From: Akkermansiaceae bacterium
GTDB taxonomy: Bacteria > Verrucomicrobiota > Verrucomicrobiia > Verrucomicrobiales > Akkermansiaceae
Assembly (NCBI GenBank): GCA_030725745.1
Contig: JANRFH010000015.1
Span: 30,869 to 94,868 of the forward strand
Direction: 5' to 3'
Length of the DNA: 64,000 bases
Positions 33,380-41,800 of the stretch are shown here, piece after piece (the stretch's first letter is position 1; each line of letters opens with the position of its first letter). A program made the position numbers and the translations under genes. A model generated the notes under the pieces. It ran no database searches and was not told where the DNA came from. It worked only from the letters and a program-made list of their open reading frames with translations.

Positions 33380-35542
33380 TTACCAGTCTTTTTCTACGGG
33401 TTCGGCTTTTTTGGCTGAGCCGCCTTGGCGGGCTTGCTGGAGGGCTTGGTTGCGGTTGATGACGTCTTCGGGGGAGTCGCCGGGAGGGGGGATGTCGAAG
33501 GCATCGAGGTCGGTGCGGGAATCGCCTTCGGAGGGCTCGTCGCTCATTTCGCCGTCTTCGCCTTCGGTGGACTCGCCGTCTTCTCCTTCTTCGCCGGATT
33601 CGGAATCGGCGTCGGAGGGGTCGCCTTCTTCGCCTTCGTCTCCCTCTTCGCCTTCGGCGGCTTCTTCGGGGTCTTTTGGCAGTGCGTCGAGGGCGGCGCG
33701 GAGGGCGTTGAGGGCGAGTTGTTCTTTTTCGCGGCCTGGGGTGGGCTGGAGGGGGAGGAGGCCTGTGGCTGCGGTTTCTTCGGTGACGGCGGTCTCGAGT
33801 TGGGTGAGGGTTTCGGCGAGGGGGCTGACTTCGCCGGGGAGGTCGCCGAAGAATTTTTCCTGGGTCTCCATGGCGAACTTGCGGGTGGAGGTGGTGTCGG
33901 TGGTGATGGTTCGCTCGGTCTCGGTGAGGGTGGTGGTGGTTGGTGTGGGATCTACTGTGGGTTCCGTAGGTGTTGGGTCGGACTTGAGGTAGGTGTCGGT
34001 GTTGATGAGGTTGGTGGATTGGGCGACGATGAGTGCCTTGATCTGGGTGGTGATCTTGTCGAGGGCGAGTTGCAGTTCGGCGCGGCGTTTCTCGTCCTCG
34101 GCGATGAGTTTGCGGAGGGCGGCGCGCTCAATGCGGGCTAGCTCGGTATTGATGGCGGCGGGTTTGTCGGTGGGATCTGTTAGGAGGATTTTTCGGTAGA
34201 GGGAGAGGGCGCGGTCGGTGAGGGAGAGGGCGGCATACATGTCGTCCGAGGCGTCGGCCTGGCGGAGGAGGGTGTTGGCGAGATTGAAGGTGAGGTGGCG
34301 GATGAGGGGGGAGCCGGGTGAGAGGGAGAGGGCTTGGTCGTAGGTGGCGGCGGCTTCCTCGAAGCGGGTGAGGCGGAACTCGGTGTTGCCCTTGAGGAAG
34401 AGGAGTTCCGGGTAGGGGGTTTTCTCGGCGAGGGTGGTGAGGATTTTGTCGGCGGCTTCGTATTTGGCGTTTTCGAAAAGGGACTCGGCTTCTTCGTAGG
34501 TTTCGGCTTTGAGGTTCTGGGCGAAAAACGGGAAGAGTAGTAGCAGGGCGAGGGCGGGTTTGATGCGGGCACGGGGGACGACGGCCATGAGGGTGAGTGC
34601 GATGAGGGCGATGGCGATGAAGAGCTGGAATATGCCGTCGTAGGTGATGGCGCTGGTGCCGGCGAGTTCGCGTTTGCCTTCTTGGGCGCTGAGGCGTTCG
34701 TAGATGTCTCCGAGTTTCATGCGACGGCTGGCGACCGGGAGGAAGGCGGCTTTTTCCACGGAGTTCGTGAGGGCGGTGAGTTGGGCGGTGTCGAGTTTTG
34801 ACCAGATTTCCTCGTTGTTGTAGGTGACGTAATCGGAGGCGCCGGATGGATCAGGGATGCGGGAGCCGGTGCGTTCGTCGCCGAGGCCGATGGCGATGAG
34901 TTTAACTTTCTTTTCGTTGAGGACGTTGATGGCTTTTTCGAGGCTTTCGGATTGGTCGCCGCCGTCGGTGATGAGGACGATGTCGCGGAAGCCTTGTTCC
35001 TCGCCGGAGAAGAGTTTGTCGCAGGTTTTGAGGAGGGCGTCGCCGATGCGGGTGCCGCCATGGGAGACGCTTTCGGGGCCGGTGAGGGCGAGGGCGTCGA
35101 GGAAGAAGCCGGTGTCGGAGGTGAGTGGGCAGACGATGGAGGAGGAGCCGCCGAAGACCACCAGGCCGACGCGGTGGTTTTCAAGGTCTGCAACGCATTC
35201 GGCGATGGAGGCTTTGGCGGAGCCGAGGCGGTTTGGCAGGAGGTCTTCGGCGAGCATGGAGCGTGAGACATCGAGGACGAAGACGATGTCGCGGCCTTCC
35301 TGGGCGAAGGTTTTCGGGTGGGGATTGATGGCGGGACGAGCGAGGGCGAAGATGATGGCGGCGGCGGTGAGGAGCATCATGGCGAGGCGACCGTGGCCGG
35401 AGGATGGGCGGGTGGCGGCGGCTCCGAAGGCGGCGGTGTCCGTGCGGCGTTTTGCGACGCGGAGGCGGTGGAGGAACGCGAAGAGACCTAGCAGCGGGAG
35501 CAGCCAGAGGAGTTCGGGTTTCTGTAGGACGAAGGGAGGCAT
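33380..35542 (-). CDS. BatB-BatC fusion (VWA domain plus TPR)
   Basis: A 720-residue protein with N-terminal helices, a von Willebrand A domain with the metal site DVSRSM (near residue 92) and ITDGGDQSES, a third helix near residue 315, then TPR repeats (ENAKYEAADKILTTLAEK, QALSLSPGSPLIRHL). The C-terminal 100 residues are extremely acidic (Glu, Asp, Gly and Ser runs), with a short basic tail. This is the BatB arrangement fused to BatC. The VWA domain faces the periplasm and probably binds a protein partner through metal. The acidic tail is encoded by imperfect short repeats of GGCGAAG on the minus strand. Confidence 0.86.
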   Translation of the reverse strand: MPPFVLQKPELLWLLPLLGLFAFLHRLRVAKRRTDTAAFGAAATRPSSGHGRLAMMLLTAAAIIFALARPAINPHPKTFAQEGRDIVFVLDVSRSMLAEDLLPNRLGSAKASIAECVADLENHRVGLVVFGGSSSIVCPLTSDTGFFLDALALTGPESVSHGGTRIGDALLKTCDKLFSGEEQGFRDIVLITDGGDQSESLEKAINVLNEKKVKLIAIGLGDERTGSRIPDPSGASDYVTYNNEEIWSKLDTAQLTALTNSVEKAAFLPVASRRMKLGDIYERLSAQEGKRELAGTSAITYDGIFQLFIAIALIALTLMAVVPRARIKPALALLLLFPFFAQNLKAETYEEAESLFENAKYEAADKILTTLAEKTPYPELLFLKGNTEFRLTRFEEAAATYDQALSLSPGSPLIRHLTFNLANTLLRQADASDDMYAALSLTDRALSLYRKILLTDPTDKPAAINTELARIERAALRKLIAEDEKRRAELQLALDKITTQIKALIVAQSTNLINTDTYLKSDPTPTEPTVDPTPTTTTLTETERTITTDTTSTRKFAMETQEKFFGDLPGEVSPLAETLTQLETAVTEETAATGLLPLQPTPGREKEQLALNALRAALDALPKDPEEAAEGEEGDEGEEGDPSDADSESGEEGEDGESTEGEDGEMSDEPSEGDSRTDLDAFDIPPPGDSPEDVINRNQALQQARQGGSAKKAEPVEKDW

Positions 35543-35670
35543 TTCTTTTAGTGGCTAGTGCCGAGTGATCAGTGATCAGTGGGAAGACTTGGGTTGGGTG
35601 GCTGGGGTTGTGGGGCGAGCTGAAGACTCGCGGTCCGTTTGCTGGGGTTGTGTTTTGAAAGTTGAGAGTT
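35543..35670. repeat. Spacer repeats between BatA and BatB-BatC
   Basis: The gap contains GTGCCGAGTGATCAGTGATC (35556-35575), a GGGAAGACTTGGG phrase and another GCGAGCTGAAGACTCGC copy (35612-35637 with flanks). The order of repeats matches that in the gap at 33024-33379. Confidence 0.7.
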
Positions 35671-36699
35671 CTATGGGGAGATGCGGAGGAGGGTGGCGGT
35701 TAGGAGGGAGCGGAGGGCTAGGAGGGCTAGGGAGGTTAGGGCGAAGGGGGTGAAGGCGTCGGTGCGTTCTTGGAAGCCGACTTCGCGGATTTTAGTTTTT
35801 TCGAGGGAGTTGATTTCGGCGTAGACGGATTGGAGGGAGTCGAGGTCGTGGGCGGTGCGGAAGATGCCGCCGGTGGAGGTGGCCATTTTTTCTAACACCT
35901 GATCGGAGGCGGTGGATGGTTCGGGGCGGAGGAAGTTTCCTTCGGCTGTTTCGACGAGGTTGGGGGCTTGCTGTTCCTGGAGGCTGATGGTGTAAATGCG
36001 GATGCCCCATTCTTTGGCCATGGCGGCGGCTTGGAGGGGCATGGTTTCGCCGCAGTTGTTTTCGCCATCGGTGAGGAGGAGGATGACTTTGCTTTCCGGG
36101 GTGCCGGGGCGGTCTTCGCTGGCTTTGAGTTCGGCGGCGGCGAGGGCTGCTGCGTCTCCGTAGGCGGTGCCGTCTTCGTTGGGGCGGGTGTTGATGGTGA
36201 TTTCCCGGATCATGTAGGTGAGCGCATCGTGGCCGAGGGTCATCGGGCAGATGCGATCCGAGTAGCGGGCGAAGGAGATGACGCCGATCATGTCGTCGGG
36301 GCGGCCGGTGAGTTCTTCGCCATCGCCAGAGACGAATTGCTCCAATACTTTCTTGGCGACTTCCATGCGTGTCATGGGGCCGTCTTCCATTTTGATATCC
36401 ATGTCCATGCTGCTGGAGACATCGACGAGTAGCTGGATGGCGATGCCCTCGCGGTCTTCGCGGGTGCCGGTGGAATCGACCTGGGGTCGTGCGAGGCAGA
36501 GGATGAGCGCGGCGAGGGAGAAGTGGAGGAGGAGGCTTGGGAGGAAGAGGAGGTGCTGGCGCCAGGTCTTTGGAGCGCCTTCGAAGGAGGCGAAGGACGG
36601 GTAGGGGATGGCGGCGCTGCGGCGGATTTTGCGCTGCCAGAGGGCGATGAAGGGGAGCGCGGCTAGGAGGAAAAGGAAATGGGGGGCGGTGAAGGTCAT
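35671..36699 (-). CDS. batA: BatA-type VWA domain membrane protein
   Basis: A 342-residue protein. N-terminal helix and RKIRRSAAIPYPSF motif, a second helix (LLLHFSLAALILCLARP), a VWA domain with the metal site DVSSSMDMD near residue 91 and LLTDGENNCGET near residue 198, and a C-terminal helix. This is the BatA pattern. The length is normal. Its start overlaps the stop of the upstream gene by four bases (ATGA), so the two are translationally coupled. It probably works with BatB in a membrane VWA complex. Confidence 0.9.
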   Translation of the reverse strand: MTFTAPHFLFLLAALPFIALWQRKIRRSAAIPYPSFASFEGAPKTWRQHLLFLPSLLLHFSLAALILCLARPQVDSTGTREDREGIAIQLLVDVSSSMDMDIKMEDGPMTRMEVAKKVLEQFVSGDGEELTGRPDDMIGVISFARYSDRICPMTLGHDALTYMIREITINTRPNEDGTAYGDAAALAAAELKASEDRPGTPESKVILLLTDGENNCGETMPLQAAAMAKEWGIRIYTISLQEQQAPNLVETAEGNFLRPEPSTASDQVLEKMATSTGGIFRTAHDLDSLQSVYAEINSLEKTKIREVGFQERTDAFTPFALTSLALLALRSLLTATLLRISP

Positions 36700-37781
36700 G
36701 GCGCCTCCTCGTTTAAAATAAATGTTAGGAAATGATAGATTTTCCAGACGTCTCTATCGAGTGGAGATGATGGGGAATACTGGAATCGTTCAAATTGGTC
36801 GATCGTTCCGAGGAGGGTTTGAGATGGGTTATCCAATGCTGCGAGGAGACCTTGAAAGTCGTAAGTTTGAAGACTTAAGTGGTATTTTTGAGCGTAGCTG
36901 CGTGTGAAGGCGGATTCGACCTGACTTAGGACTTCTGCCGGTGTGGCCAACTTGAGCTGGCTGAATGCGTCGTCGCCGATAATTTCTGGGGGATCGGGTT
37001 TGGAACAGCGTTTTGCGATGAAATAGGCTCCTATGGGTATCAGCAGTAAGACTATTACGAGGAAAGGAGCCGGGACTCGGAAGCTGTATGACTGGACGTA
37101 GGGCTGATCGGGATCGGTGACGATGTCTGAGGATTTGGTTTCGCCATCGGTGAGCACGGAAGTGATTTCGATGGAGACTGGGTCGGTGAGGATCTCGGTG
37201 GGTGTGCCGCTATCTGGAAGGATGACGGTTTTTAGAGAAGGTAATGTGGAAGTGCCGGGGAGATCTGGCTCCAGGGTGTAGGTGCGGGCGGTGGTGATTT
37301 TCCCGGCTGTGTTGAGGGCGGGTGGGGTGTCGCTGGATTCGAAGACGGTGAAATCGCCGAAGTTGGCGGTGGTGGAGGGGAATTCGATGTGGGCGGACTG
37401 GGGGTGCTCGGCGCTGAGGGTGGCGGTGAGTATGCCGCTGGTGGGGAGGGTGGTGGTGGAGAGGGTTAGGGTGAGGGAGGTTTCGGCGGTGGTGTGGGTT
37501 TGGGTGATGGATGGGGGTTTCTGTGAGGACTCTTTGCAGGAGATGAAGAGGAAGCAGATGAGTGTTAGGAGGGTGAGGTTGGCTGTGAGGGTGCTGGGGT
37601 AGCGGATGGGTGGCTCACACGAAGGCACGAAGGCACGAAGGTTATGTGGGTTGGGTGCTGGGGTTCCTCCTTCGCTGAGGCTTCGGCGGACGAGTTTGGG
37701 GCGAGCTGAAGACTCGCGGTCCGGGCTGTGGGACTCACACGAAGGCACGAAGGCACGAAGGTTTTTGGGGTTACTTTGCAT
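36696..37781 (-). CDS. BatD-like/DUF4381-like membrane protein with repeat-encoded N terminus
   Basis: A 361-residue frame. The first ~56 residues are repeat-derived (RAFVPSCES, DRESSARP, RAFVPSCEP). Only then comes a lipoprotein signal-like stretch LTLLTLICFLFISCKES. A beta-rich Thr/Ser domain (about 75-230) follows, then a helix (FLVIVLLLIPIGAYFIAK) and a helical cytoplasmic tail with AEVLSQVESAF. Such a protein between DUF58 and BatA is usual in Bat operons. No ATG, GTG or TTG codon lies between the repeats and the signal, so the annotated ATG, 11 bases inside the DUF58 gene, may be the only start, or an unusual codon is used. Confidence 0.68.
   Translation of the reverse strand: MQSNPKNLRAFVPSCESHSPDRESSARPKLVRRSLSEGGTPAPNPHNLRAFVPSCEPPIRYPSTLTANLTLLTLICFLFISCKESSQKPPSITQTHTTAETSLTLTLSTTTLPTSGILTATLSAEHPQSAHIEFPSTTANFGDFTVFESSDTPPALNTAGKITTARTYTLEPDLPGTSTLPSLKTVILPDSGTPTEILTDPVSIEITSVLTDGETKSSDIVTDPDQPYVQSYSFRVPAPFLVIVLLLIPIGAYFIAKRCSKPDPPEIIGDDAFSQLKLATPAEVLSQVESAFTRSYAQKYHLSLQTYDFQGLLAALDNPSQTLLGTIDQFERFQYSPSSPLDRDVWKIYHFLTFILNEEAP
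37610..37765 (-). repeat. Dispersed repeats at the start of the BatD-like gene
   Basis: Two copies of CTCACACGAAGGCACGAAGG (37614-37641 and, as ACTCACACGAAGG, 37734-37761) surround a hairpin CTTCGCTGAGGCTTCGGCGG (37670-37689) and a GCGAGCTGAAGACTCGC copy (37698-37723 with flanks). All are read in frame at the 5' end of the gene above. Confidence 0.8.
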
Positions 37782-38661
37782 CGGCGCTGCGGGTGTTGCG
37801 CTCGCGGAAGAACCGGATGAGCTCGTGGAGGTAGTCGTCGGTGGTGCCGAGTTCGAGGAGGTCGGAGCGGATTTCGTTGCAGAGGTTTTGGAGGTTGGCT
37901 TCGCGGGCGGATGAGGTTTGGGCGACTCGGTTGCGGAGGCGGGGGTCGCTGCAATCGACGCTACGGATGTCTCCGGTTTCGGCGTCGCGCATTTCGACCA
38001 TGCCGCCGGCGGGTAGGACGTGCTCGAGGGGGTCGCTGAGGGAGACGCAGATGAGGTCGTGGAGATTGGCGGTGCGGCGGAGGGCGTCTTCGTAGCCGGT
38101 GTCGAGGAAGTCGGAGAAGAGGAAGACGACGCAACGACGGCGGCGTATCTGGTTGAGGTGATCGAGTGCTTGGTCGAGATCCGTGCGGGGAGAGGAAGCG
38201 GTGTGGGTCATGATCAGGTCGATCATGCGCATGACGTGGCTCTTGCCTTTTCGAGCCTTGATGTGGGCTTCGATGACATCGGAGAAAAGGATGAGGCCGA
38301 CGTTGTCGTGGTTGTGCGCGGCGGCGAAGGCGAGGAGGGCGAAGATGCGGGCGGCCATTTCGCGCTTGGTCATTTCCGCGCTGCCGAAATCGCCGGAGCC
38401 GGAGACATCGATCATGAAATAGAGCGAGAGTTCACGCTCTTCCATGAACGTTTTGACGTGAGGCCGGCCGGTGCGGGCGGTGACGTTCCAATCGATGGTG
38501 CGGACGTCATCGCCATGGCCGTATTCTCGGACGTCTTCGAATTCGATGCCCATGCCTTTGAATCGGCTGCGGTATTCGCCTGCGAGTAATTCGAGTACGG
38601 CCTTGCGGCTGTGCAACTGGATGTGGCGCACTTTGGATTCGAGTTCCTTTTGGGGAATCAT
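37771..38661 (-). CDS. DUF58 domain protein (VWA-like)
   Basis: I start at ATG 38661 (296 residues); an ATG at 38709 would add 16 residues encoded by a dispersed repeat (SSLAVQTPTTRA). The DUF58 signature is clear: GMGIEFEDVREYGHGDDVRT, IDWNVTARTGRPHVKTF and ERELSLYFMIDVSGSGDFGS. It is usually encoded next to MoxR and Bat proteins. The fold resembles a VWA domain and is thought to be cytoplasmic here because no signal or helix is present. Its 3' end overlaps the next frame by 11 bases. Confidence 0.9.
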   Translation of the reverse strand: MIPQKELESKVRHIQLHSRKAVLELLAGEYRSRFKGMGIEFEDVREYGHGDDVRTIDWNVTARTGRPHVKTFMEERELSLYFMIDVSGSGDFGSAEMTKREMAARIFALLAFAAAHNHDNVGLILFSDVIEAHIKARKGKSHVMRMIDLIMTHTASSPRTDLDQALDHLNQIRRRRCVVFLFSDFLDTGYEDALRRTANLHDLICVSLSDPLEHVLPAGGMVEMRDAETGDIRSVDCSDPRLRNRVAQTSSAREANLQNLCNEIRSDLLELGTTDDYLHELIRFFRERNTRSADAK

Positions 38662-38742
38662 GGCTCGGGTTGTGGGAGTTTGAACCGCCAAGGAAGAGAA
38701 GTTCGCCAAGTTTGGATTGTGTTTTTTAACTGCGAATGGATG
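38662..38742. repeat. Spacer repeats between moxR and the DUF58 gene
   Basis: The 81 bases contain TTTGAACCGCCAAGGAAGAG and TTCGCCAAGTTTGGA, variants of the GAACCGCCAAGACGC family seen at 20913 and 33098. Confidence 0.6.
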
Positions 38743-39729
38743 CTAATTTTCGCTAATGGATGGGATGTTGGAGAGGATTTTCTGGACGATGTCTTCGGAG
38801 GACATGTCTTGGGCTTCGGCTTTGTAGGTGATGGCGATGCGGTGGCGGAGGACGTCGGGGGCGATCCATTTTACGTCGGATGGAGTGACGTAGTCGCGGC
38901 CTTCGAGGAGGGCGTGGGCGCGGGCGCCTTTCATGAGGAAAATGCTGGCGCGTGGGGAGACGCCGTGGGCGATGAGGGATTCTAGCTCGGGGAGGTCGTA
39001 TTTCGCGGGGTGGCGGGTGGCATCTACGAGGCGGAGGACGTATTTTTCGATGGCTTCGTTGGCATGGATGGAGTCGAGCGACTCGCGCATGCGCATGATG
39101 TCGGCGCCGGTCATGACGGATTTCACGGTGGTTTTGGGTTTGTTGACCGACATGCGTTTCATGACCTCGTGCTCTTGCTCAAGCGTGGGGTATTGGATGA
39201 GGACTTTGAGCATGAAGCGGTCGAGTTGTGCTTCGGGGAGGGCGTAGGTGCCTTCTTGCTCGATGGGGTTCTGGGTGGCGAGGACGAGGAAGGGTTCTTC
39301 GAGTTTGTAGCTTTCGTTGCCGATGGTGACCTGTTTCTCCTGCATCGCTTCGAGCAGGGCGGACTGGACTTTCGCGGGGGAGCGGTTGATCTCGTCGGCT
39401 AGGACGATGTTGGCGAAGACGGGGCCTTTGTGTGGGGTGAAATCGCCGGTGCTCTGGTTGTAGATGAGGGTGCCGATGAGGTCGCCGGGGAGGAGATCCG
39501 GGGTGAACTGGATGCGTGAGAAATCGACGCCGAGGGTCTGCGCCATGGTGCTGACGGTGAGTGTCTTGGCGAGGCCGGGCACGCCTTCGATGAGGACGTG
39601 GCCGTTACAGAGTAGGGAAATGAGCAGGCGATCTACGAGATCGGAGAGGCCGACGACGACGTGTGAAATTTCAGAGCGGACTTCGTTTAGCTGGCGATTT
39701 TCTTCGGAAAATGAGGTGGGAGCTGACAC
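38743..39729 (-). CDS. moxR: MoxR-family AAA+ ATPase
   Basis: A 328-residue AAA_3 protein starting at GTG 39729. Walker A EGVPGLAKT (near residue 48), Walker B IVLADEINRSP (near 110), sensor LATQNPIEQEGTYALPEAQ (near 150) and the C-terminal lid with VDATRHP and GVSPRAS. MoxR ATPases act as chaperones for metal insertion or assembly, with partner VWA proteins. Here it heads the operon moxR, DUF58, BatD-like, BatA, BatB-BatC, BatD-BatE. All genes point the same way on the minus strand. Confidence 0.94.
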   Translation of the reverse strand: MSAPTSFSEENRQLNEVRSEISHVVVGLSDLVDRLLISLLCNGHVLIEGVPGLAKTLTVSTMAQTLGVDFSRIQFTPDLLPGDLIGTLIYNQSTGDFTPHKGPVFANIVLADEINRSPAKVQSALLEAMQEKQVTIGNESYKLEEPFLVLATQNPIEQEGTYALPEAQLDRFMLKVLIQYPTLEQEHEVMKRMSVNKPKTTVKSVMTGADIMRMRESLDSIHANEAIEKYVLRLVDATRHPAKYDLPELESLIAHGVSPRASIFLMKGARAHALLEGRDYVTPSDVKWIAPDVLRHRIAITYKAEAQDMSSEDIVQKILSNIPSISEN

Positions 39730-39833
39730 GTCTATTAAACTGAGCGGAATGCCCGATTCTGTCAGCTGGAATATGAGAAATGACCGGGGATCGGCAGTTT
39801 CATATGAATGCCTCCGAATATACCTGTCCTCCG

Positions 39834-39878
39834 CCGTGGCAGCAGGGCTGCTTCACGGAAAGCTACAGCAGGCTGTAG
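39834..39878. repeat. Two hairpins between moxR and the M42 peptidase gene
   Basis: CCGTGGCAGCAGGGCTGCTT with CACGG (39834-39858) forms a stem with a one-base bulge, and CTACAG/CTGTAG (39863-39878) a second. They lie just past the peptidase stop and may protect or end its transcript, although no T run is present. Confidence 0.6.
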
Positions 39879-39900
39879 CAGTCCAAAGCCCGCTGGGCGA

Positions 39901-40980
39901 TTAATCCAGGGTCTGGTGGAAGTTTTCCGTGTCCTTGACGGAGAGGACGAAGGCTTCGAGGAGCTGGATGGTGGCTTCGATGTCGTCGAGGTGGGCGGTT
40001 TCCACGACGGAGTGCATGCAGCGGAGGGGGAGGGAGACAAGGGCGGAGGGGATACCTTCGCGGTTGTTGAAAATCTTGTCGGTATCTGTGCCGGAGAAAC
40101 GGCTGGAGGATTCGTGTTGGAGATCGATTTTGTTTTTCTCCGAAAGCTCGATGAGGCGCTTGACGATGAGAGGGTGGTTGCAGGTTCCGTGGGTGACGGT
40201 TGGGCCTTCTCCGAGTTTCACGAGACCGAACTTTGCGGGGTCGATGCCCGGGGTGTCGGTGGCGTGGGTTACATCGAGGCAAAGGCAGATTTCCGGATTG
40301 AGGCGGTAGGTGGCCATTTTCGCGCCGTGGCCGCCGATTTCCTCTTGGATGGCGTTGAGGCAAACCAGGGTGACGGCGGGCTTTTTGCCGGAGGCGGCGA
40401 TGCGTTTCATCACTTGGGCGATGATGTAGGAGCCGATGCGGTTGTCCAAGGCGCGGGAAATGATGCGTTTGTGGGCGAGTTCGGCGGGGCCGTCTTGGTT
40501 GACCATGGGGTGGCCGACGCGGAGTCCCATGGCGGCGACTTCTTTGGCGTTTGAGGCACCGATATCGACCCAGAGATCATGGACGGCGGGTGCTTTTTCG
40601 GTGCCGGCTTCGTCGCGGCGGAGGTGGATGGCGGTGTTGCCGACGATACCGGAAACGACTCCTTTGTCGCCGAGGATGTGGACGCGGCGGCCACGGGCGG
40701 TGGCGGCATCGGTGCCACCGACGCGGTCGATGCGGAGGAAGCCTTTGTCATCGATGTGCTTGATGATGTAGCCGATCTCGTCGGCGTGAGCTTCGAGCAT
40801 GACGACTTTCTTGGATTTTCCTTCGAGGGTGGCCCAGGTGGAGCCGTAGGCGTCGCACTCGACTTTGGAGGCGGTGCCTTTGAGGTAGTTCGCCCAAACG
40901 TTTTGACCGGGCATTTCGAATCCGGTGGGGGAAGGGGTTTCGAGGAGGGTGAAGAGGAAGTCTTTGTCGGCCTTTTTCAT
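39901..40980 (-). CDS. M42 family metallopeptidase (glutamyl aminopeptidase-like)
   Basis: The start ATG 40980 gives 359 residues; ATG 41046 would add an unlikely 22. M42 hallmarks are present: LEAHADEIGYI (metal His and Asp, near residue 65), SRALDNRIGSY (Asp, near 180), NAIQEEIGGHGA (Glu pair, near 213), CLDVTHATD (near 234) and LRCMHSVVETAHLDD near the end. These are cytoplasmic dinuclear-metal aminopeptidases that form large tetrahedral assemblies. The substrate class cannot be told from sequence alone. No operon partner is close. Confidence 0.92.
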   Translation of the reverse strand: MKKADKDFLFTLLETPSPTGFEMPGQNVWANYLKGTASKVECDAYGSTWATLEGKSKKVVMLEAHADEIGYIIKHIDDKGFLRIDRVGGTDAATARGRRVHILGDKGVVSGIVGNTAIHLRRDEAGTEKAPAVHDLWVDIGASNAKEVAAMGLRVGHPMVNQDGPAELAHKRIISRALDNRIGSYIIAQVMKRIAASGKKPAVTLVCLNAIQEEIGGHGAKMATYRLNPEICLCLDVTHATDTPGIDPAKFGLVKLGEGPTVTHGTCNHPLIVKRLIELSEKNKIDLQHESSSRFSGTDTDKIFNNREGIPSALVSLPLRCMHSVVETAHLDDIEATIQLLEAFVLSVKDTENFHQTLD

Positions 40981-41112
40981 GTGGGGGTAGTTGAAACGCT
41001 TTGAGCCGGGGACGCAAAGGGAGAGTTTGAAAACGATGATTTTCAAAGTTCAATTTCAGGGGGGATCATTCTTGGCTTTTCTGGGTGGCATGGTGAGGCG
41101 CAGGGTATCGCC

Positions 41113-41793
41113 ATGTCGCATGAAACCCTCGATGTTCGTCCTGGAAAACGCCCTGGATTTGTATTTTCCCAGAAAGGTGAGGAGATAAAAATTCCTGCGG
41201 GCTGGGCGCTATTACCTCCTGGTGATGCCGCCCTGAGCCGGAGGATCAAGAAGGATGGGCCGAGCTGGACGGTAAAGGAGATGTATAAGAAACGGCTGAC
41301 TTCGAGGGGCATCTGGGCTCCGGCAGAAAGGATTGAGGCACTGCGTGGGGAGTTGGAAGCGGAACGTGAAGATCCGGCTTATGCGAAAAAGCTCGAGGCG
41401 GGGCGGCAGAGGCGGGCGAAGGCGGAGGTGGCTTATGTGGAGGATTTCACCGGGGCGGTGCGGGAGTTTCTCTGGTTTGACGACCGCTATTCGGCGCTGG
41501 CAGACAGGCTTTCCTTGTTGATCGCCGCGCATGCGACGCCGGTGGGTAGTGGCACAGTGGCGCGGACGAAGCGCATCCCGATCGAAAAAAGGGCGGAGGC
41601 GGCGACGATTGCCTGGCTGAGACATCAGACGACTTCCTATGACGAGATGCATATAGAGCGCGTCAAAGGGCGACGGCGCGAGGTGCGGCAGATGCTGGCG
41701 GAGGTTTCGCGCAAACGGTTGCGGAAATACCGTGTTGGGGAGGATGTGGACAAAGCGACCTGCCCGGTGTGGAAAGCGGTTACTAAACAGTAG
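41113..41793 (+). CDS. DUF2293 domain protein
   Basis: A 226-residue protein. The C-terminal half carries the DUF2293 pattern: HATPVGSGTVARTKRIPIE, KRAEAATIAWLRHQTTSYD and KGRRREVRQMLAEVSRKRL. The N-terminal part is basic and contains PGFVFSQKGEEIKIPAGW and helical Glu/Arg-rich sequence. The function of the family is not known. It is transcribed alone on the plus strand and is convergent with the next gene, with only 7 bases between the stops. Confidence 0.86.
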   Translation: MSHETLDVRPGKRPGFVFSQKGEEIKIPAGWALLPPGDAALSRRIKKDGPSWTVKEMYKKRLTSRGIWAPAERIEALRGELEAEREDPAYAKKLEAGRQRRAKAEVAYVEDFTGAVREFLWFDDRYSALADRLSLLIAAHATPVGSGTVARTKRIPIEKRAEAATIAWLRHQTTSYDEMHIERVKGRRREVRQMLAEVSRKRLRKYRVGEDVDKATCPVWKAVTKQ

Positions 41794-41800
41794 CCCCTTT

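Noticed and set aside
33557..33665. Repetitive CTTCGCC-type stretch that resembles a short repeat array
   Set aside because: It encodes the acidic Glu/Asp/Gly tail of the BatB-BatC protein. There are no regular spacers as in CRISPR arrays.
37614..37761. Repeats CACGAAGGCACGAAGG that might look like a CRISPR
   Set aside because: Units are 8-9 bases, tandem and without unique spacers. Copies scattered across the window show they are dispersed spacer repeats.
39762..40040. Minus-strand frame at the end of the M42 peptidase gene
   Set aside because: It is a shifted frame overlapping the peptidase, with low-complexity Ser/Pro content and no motif.
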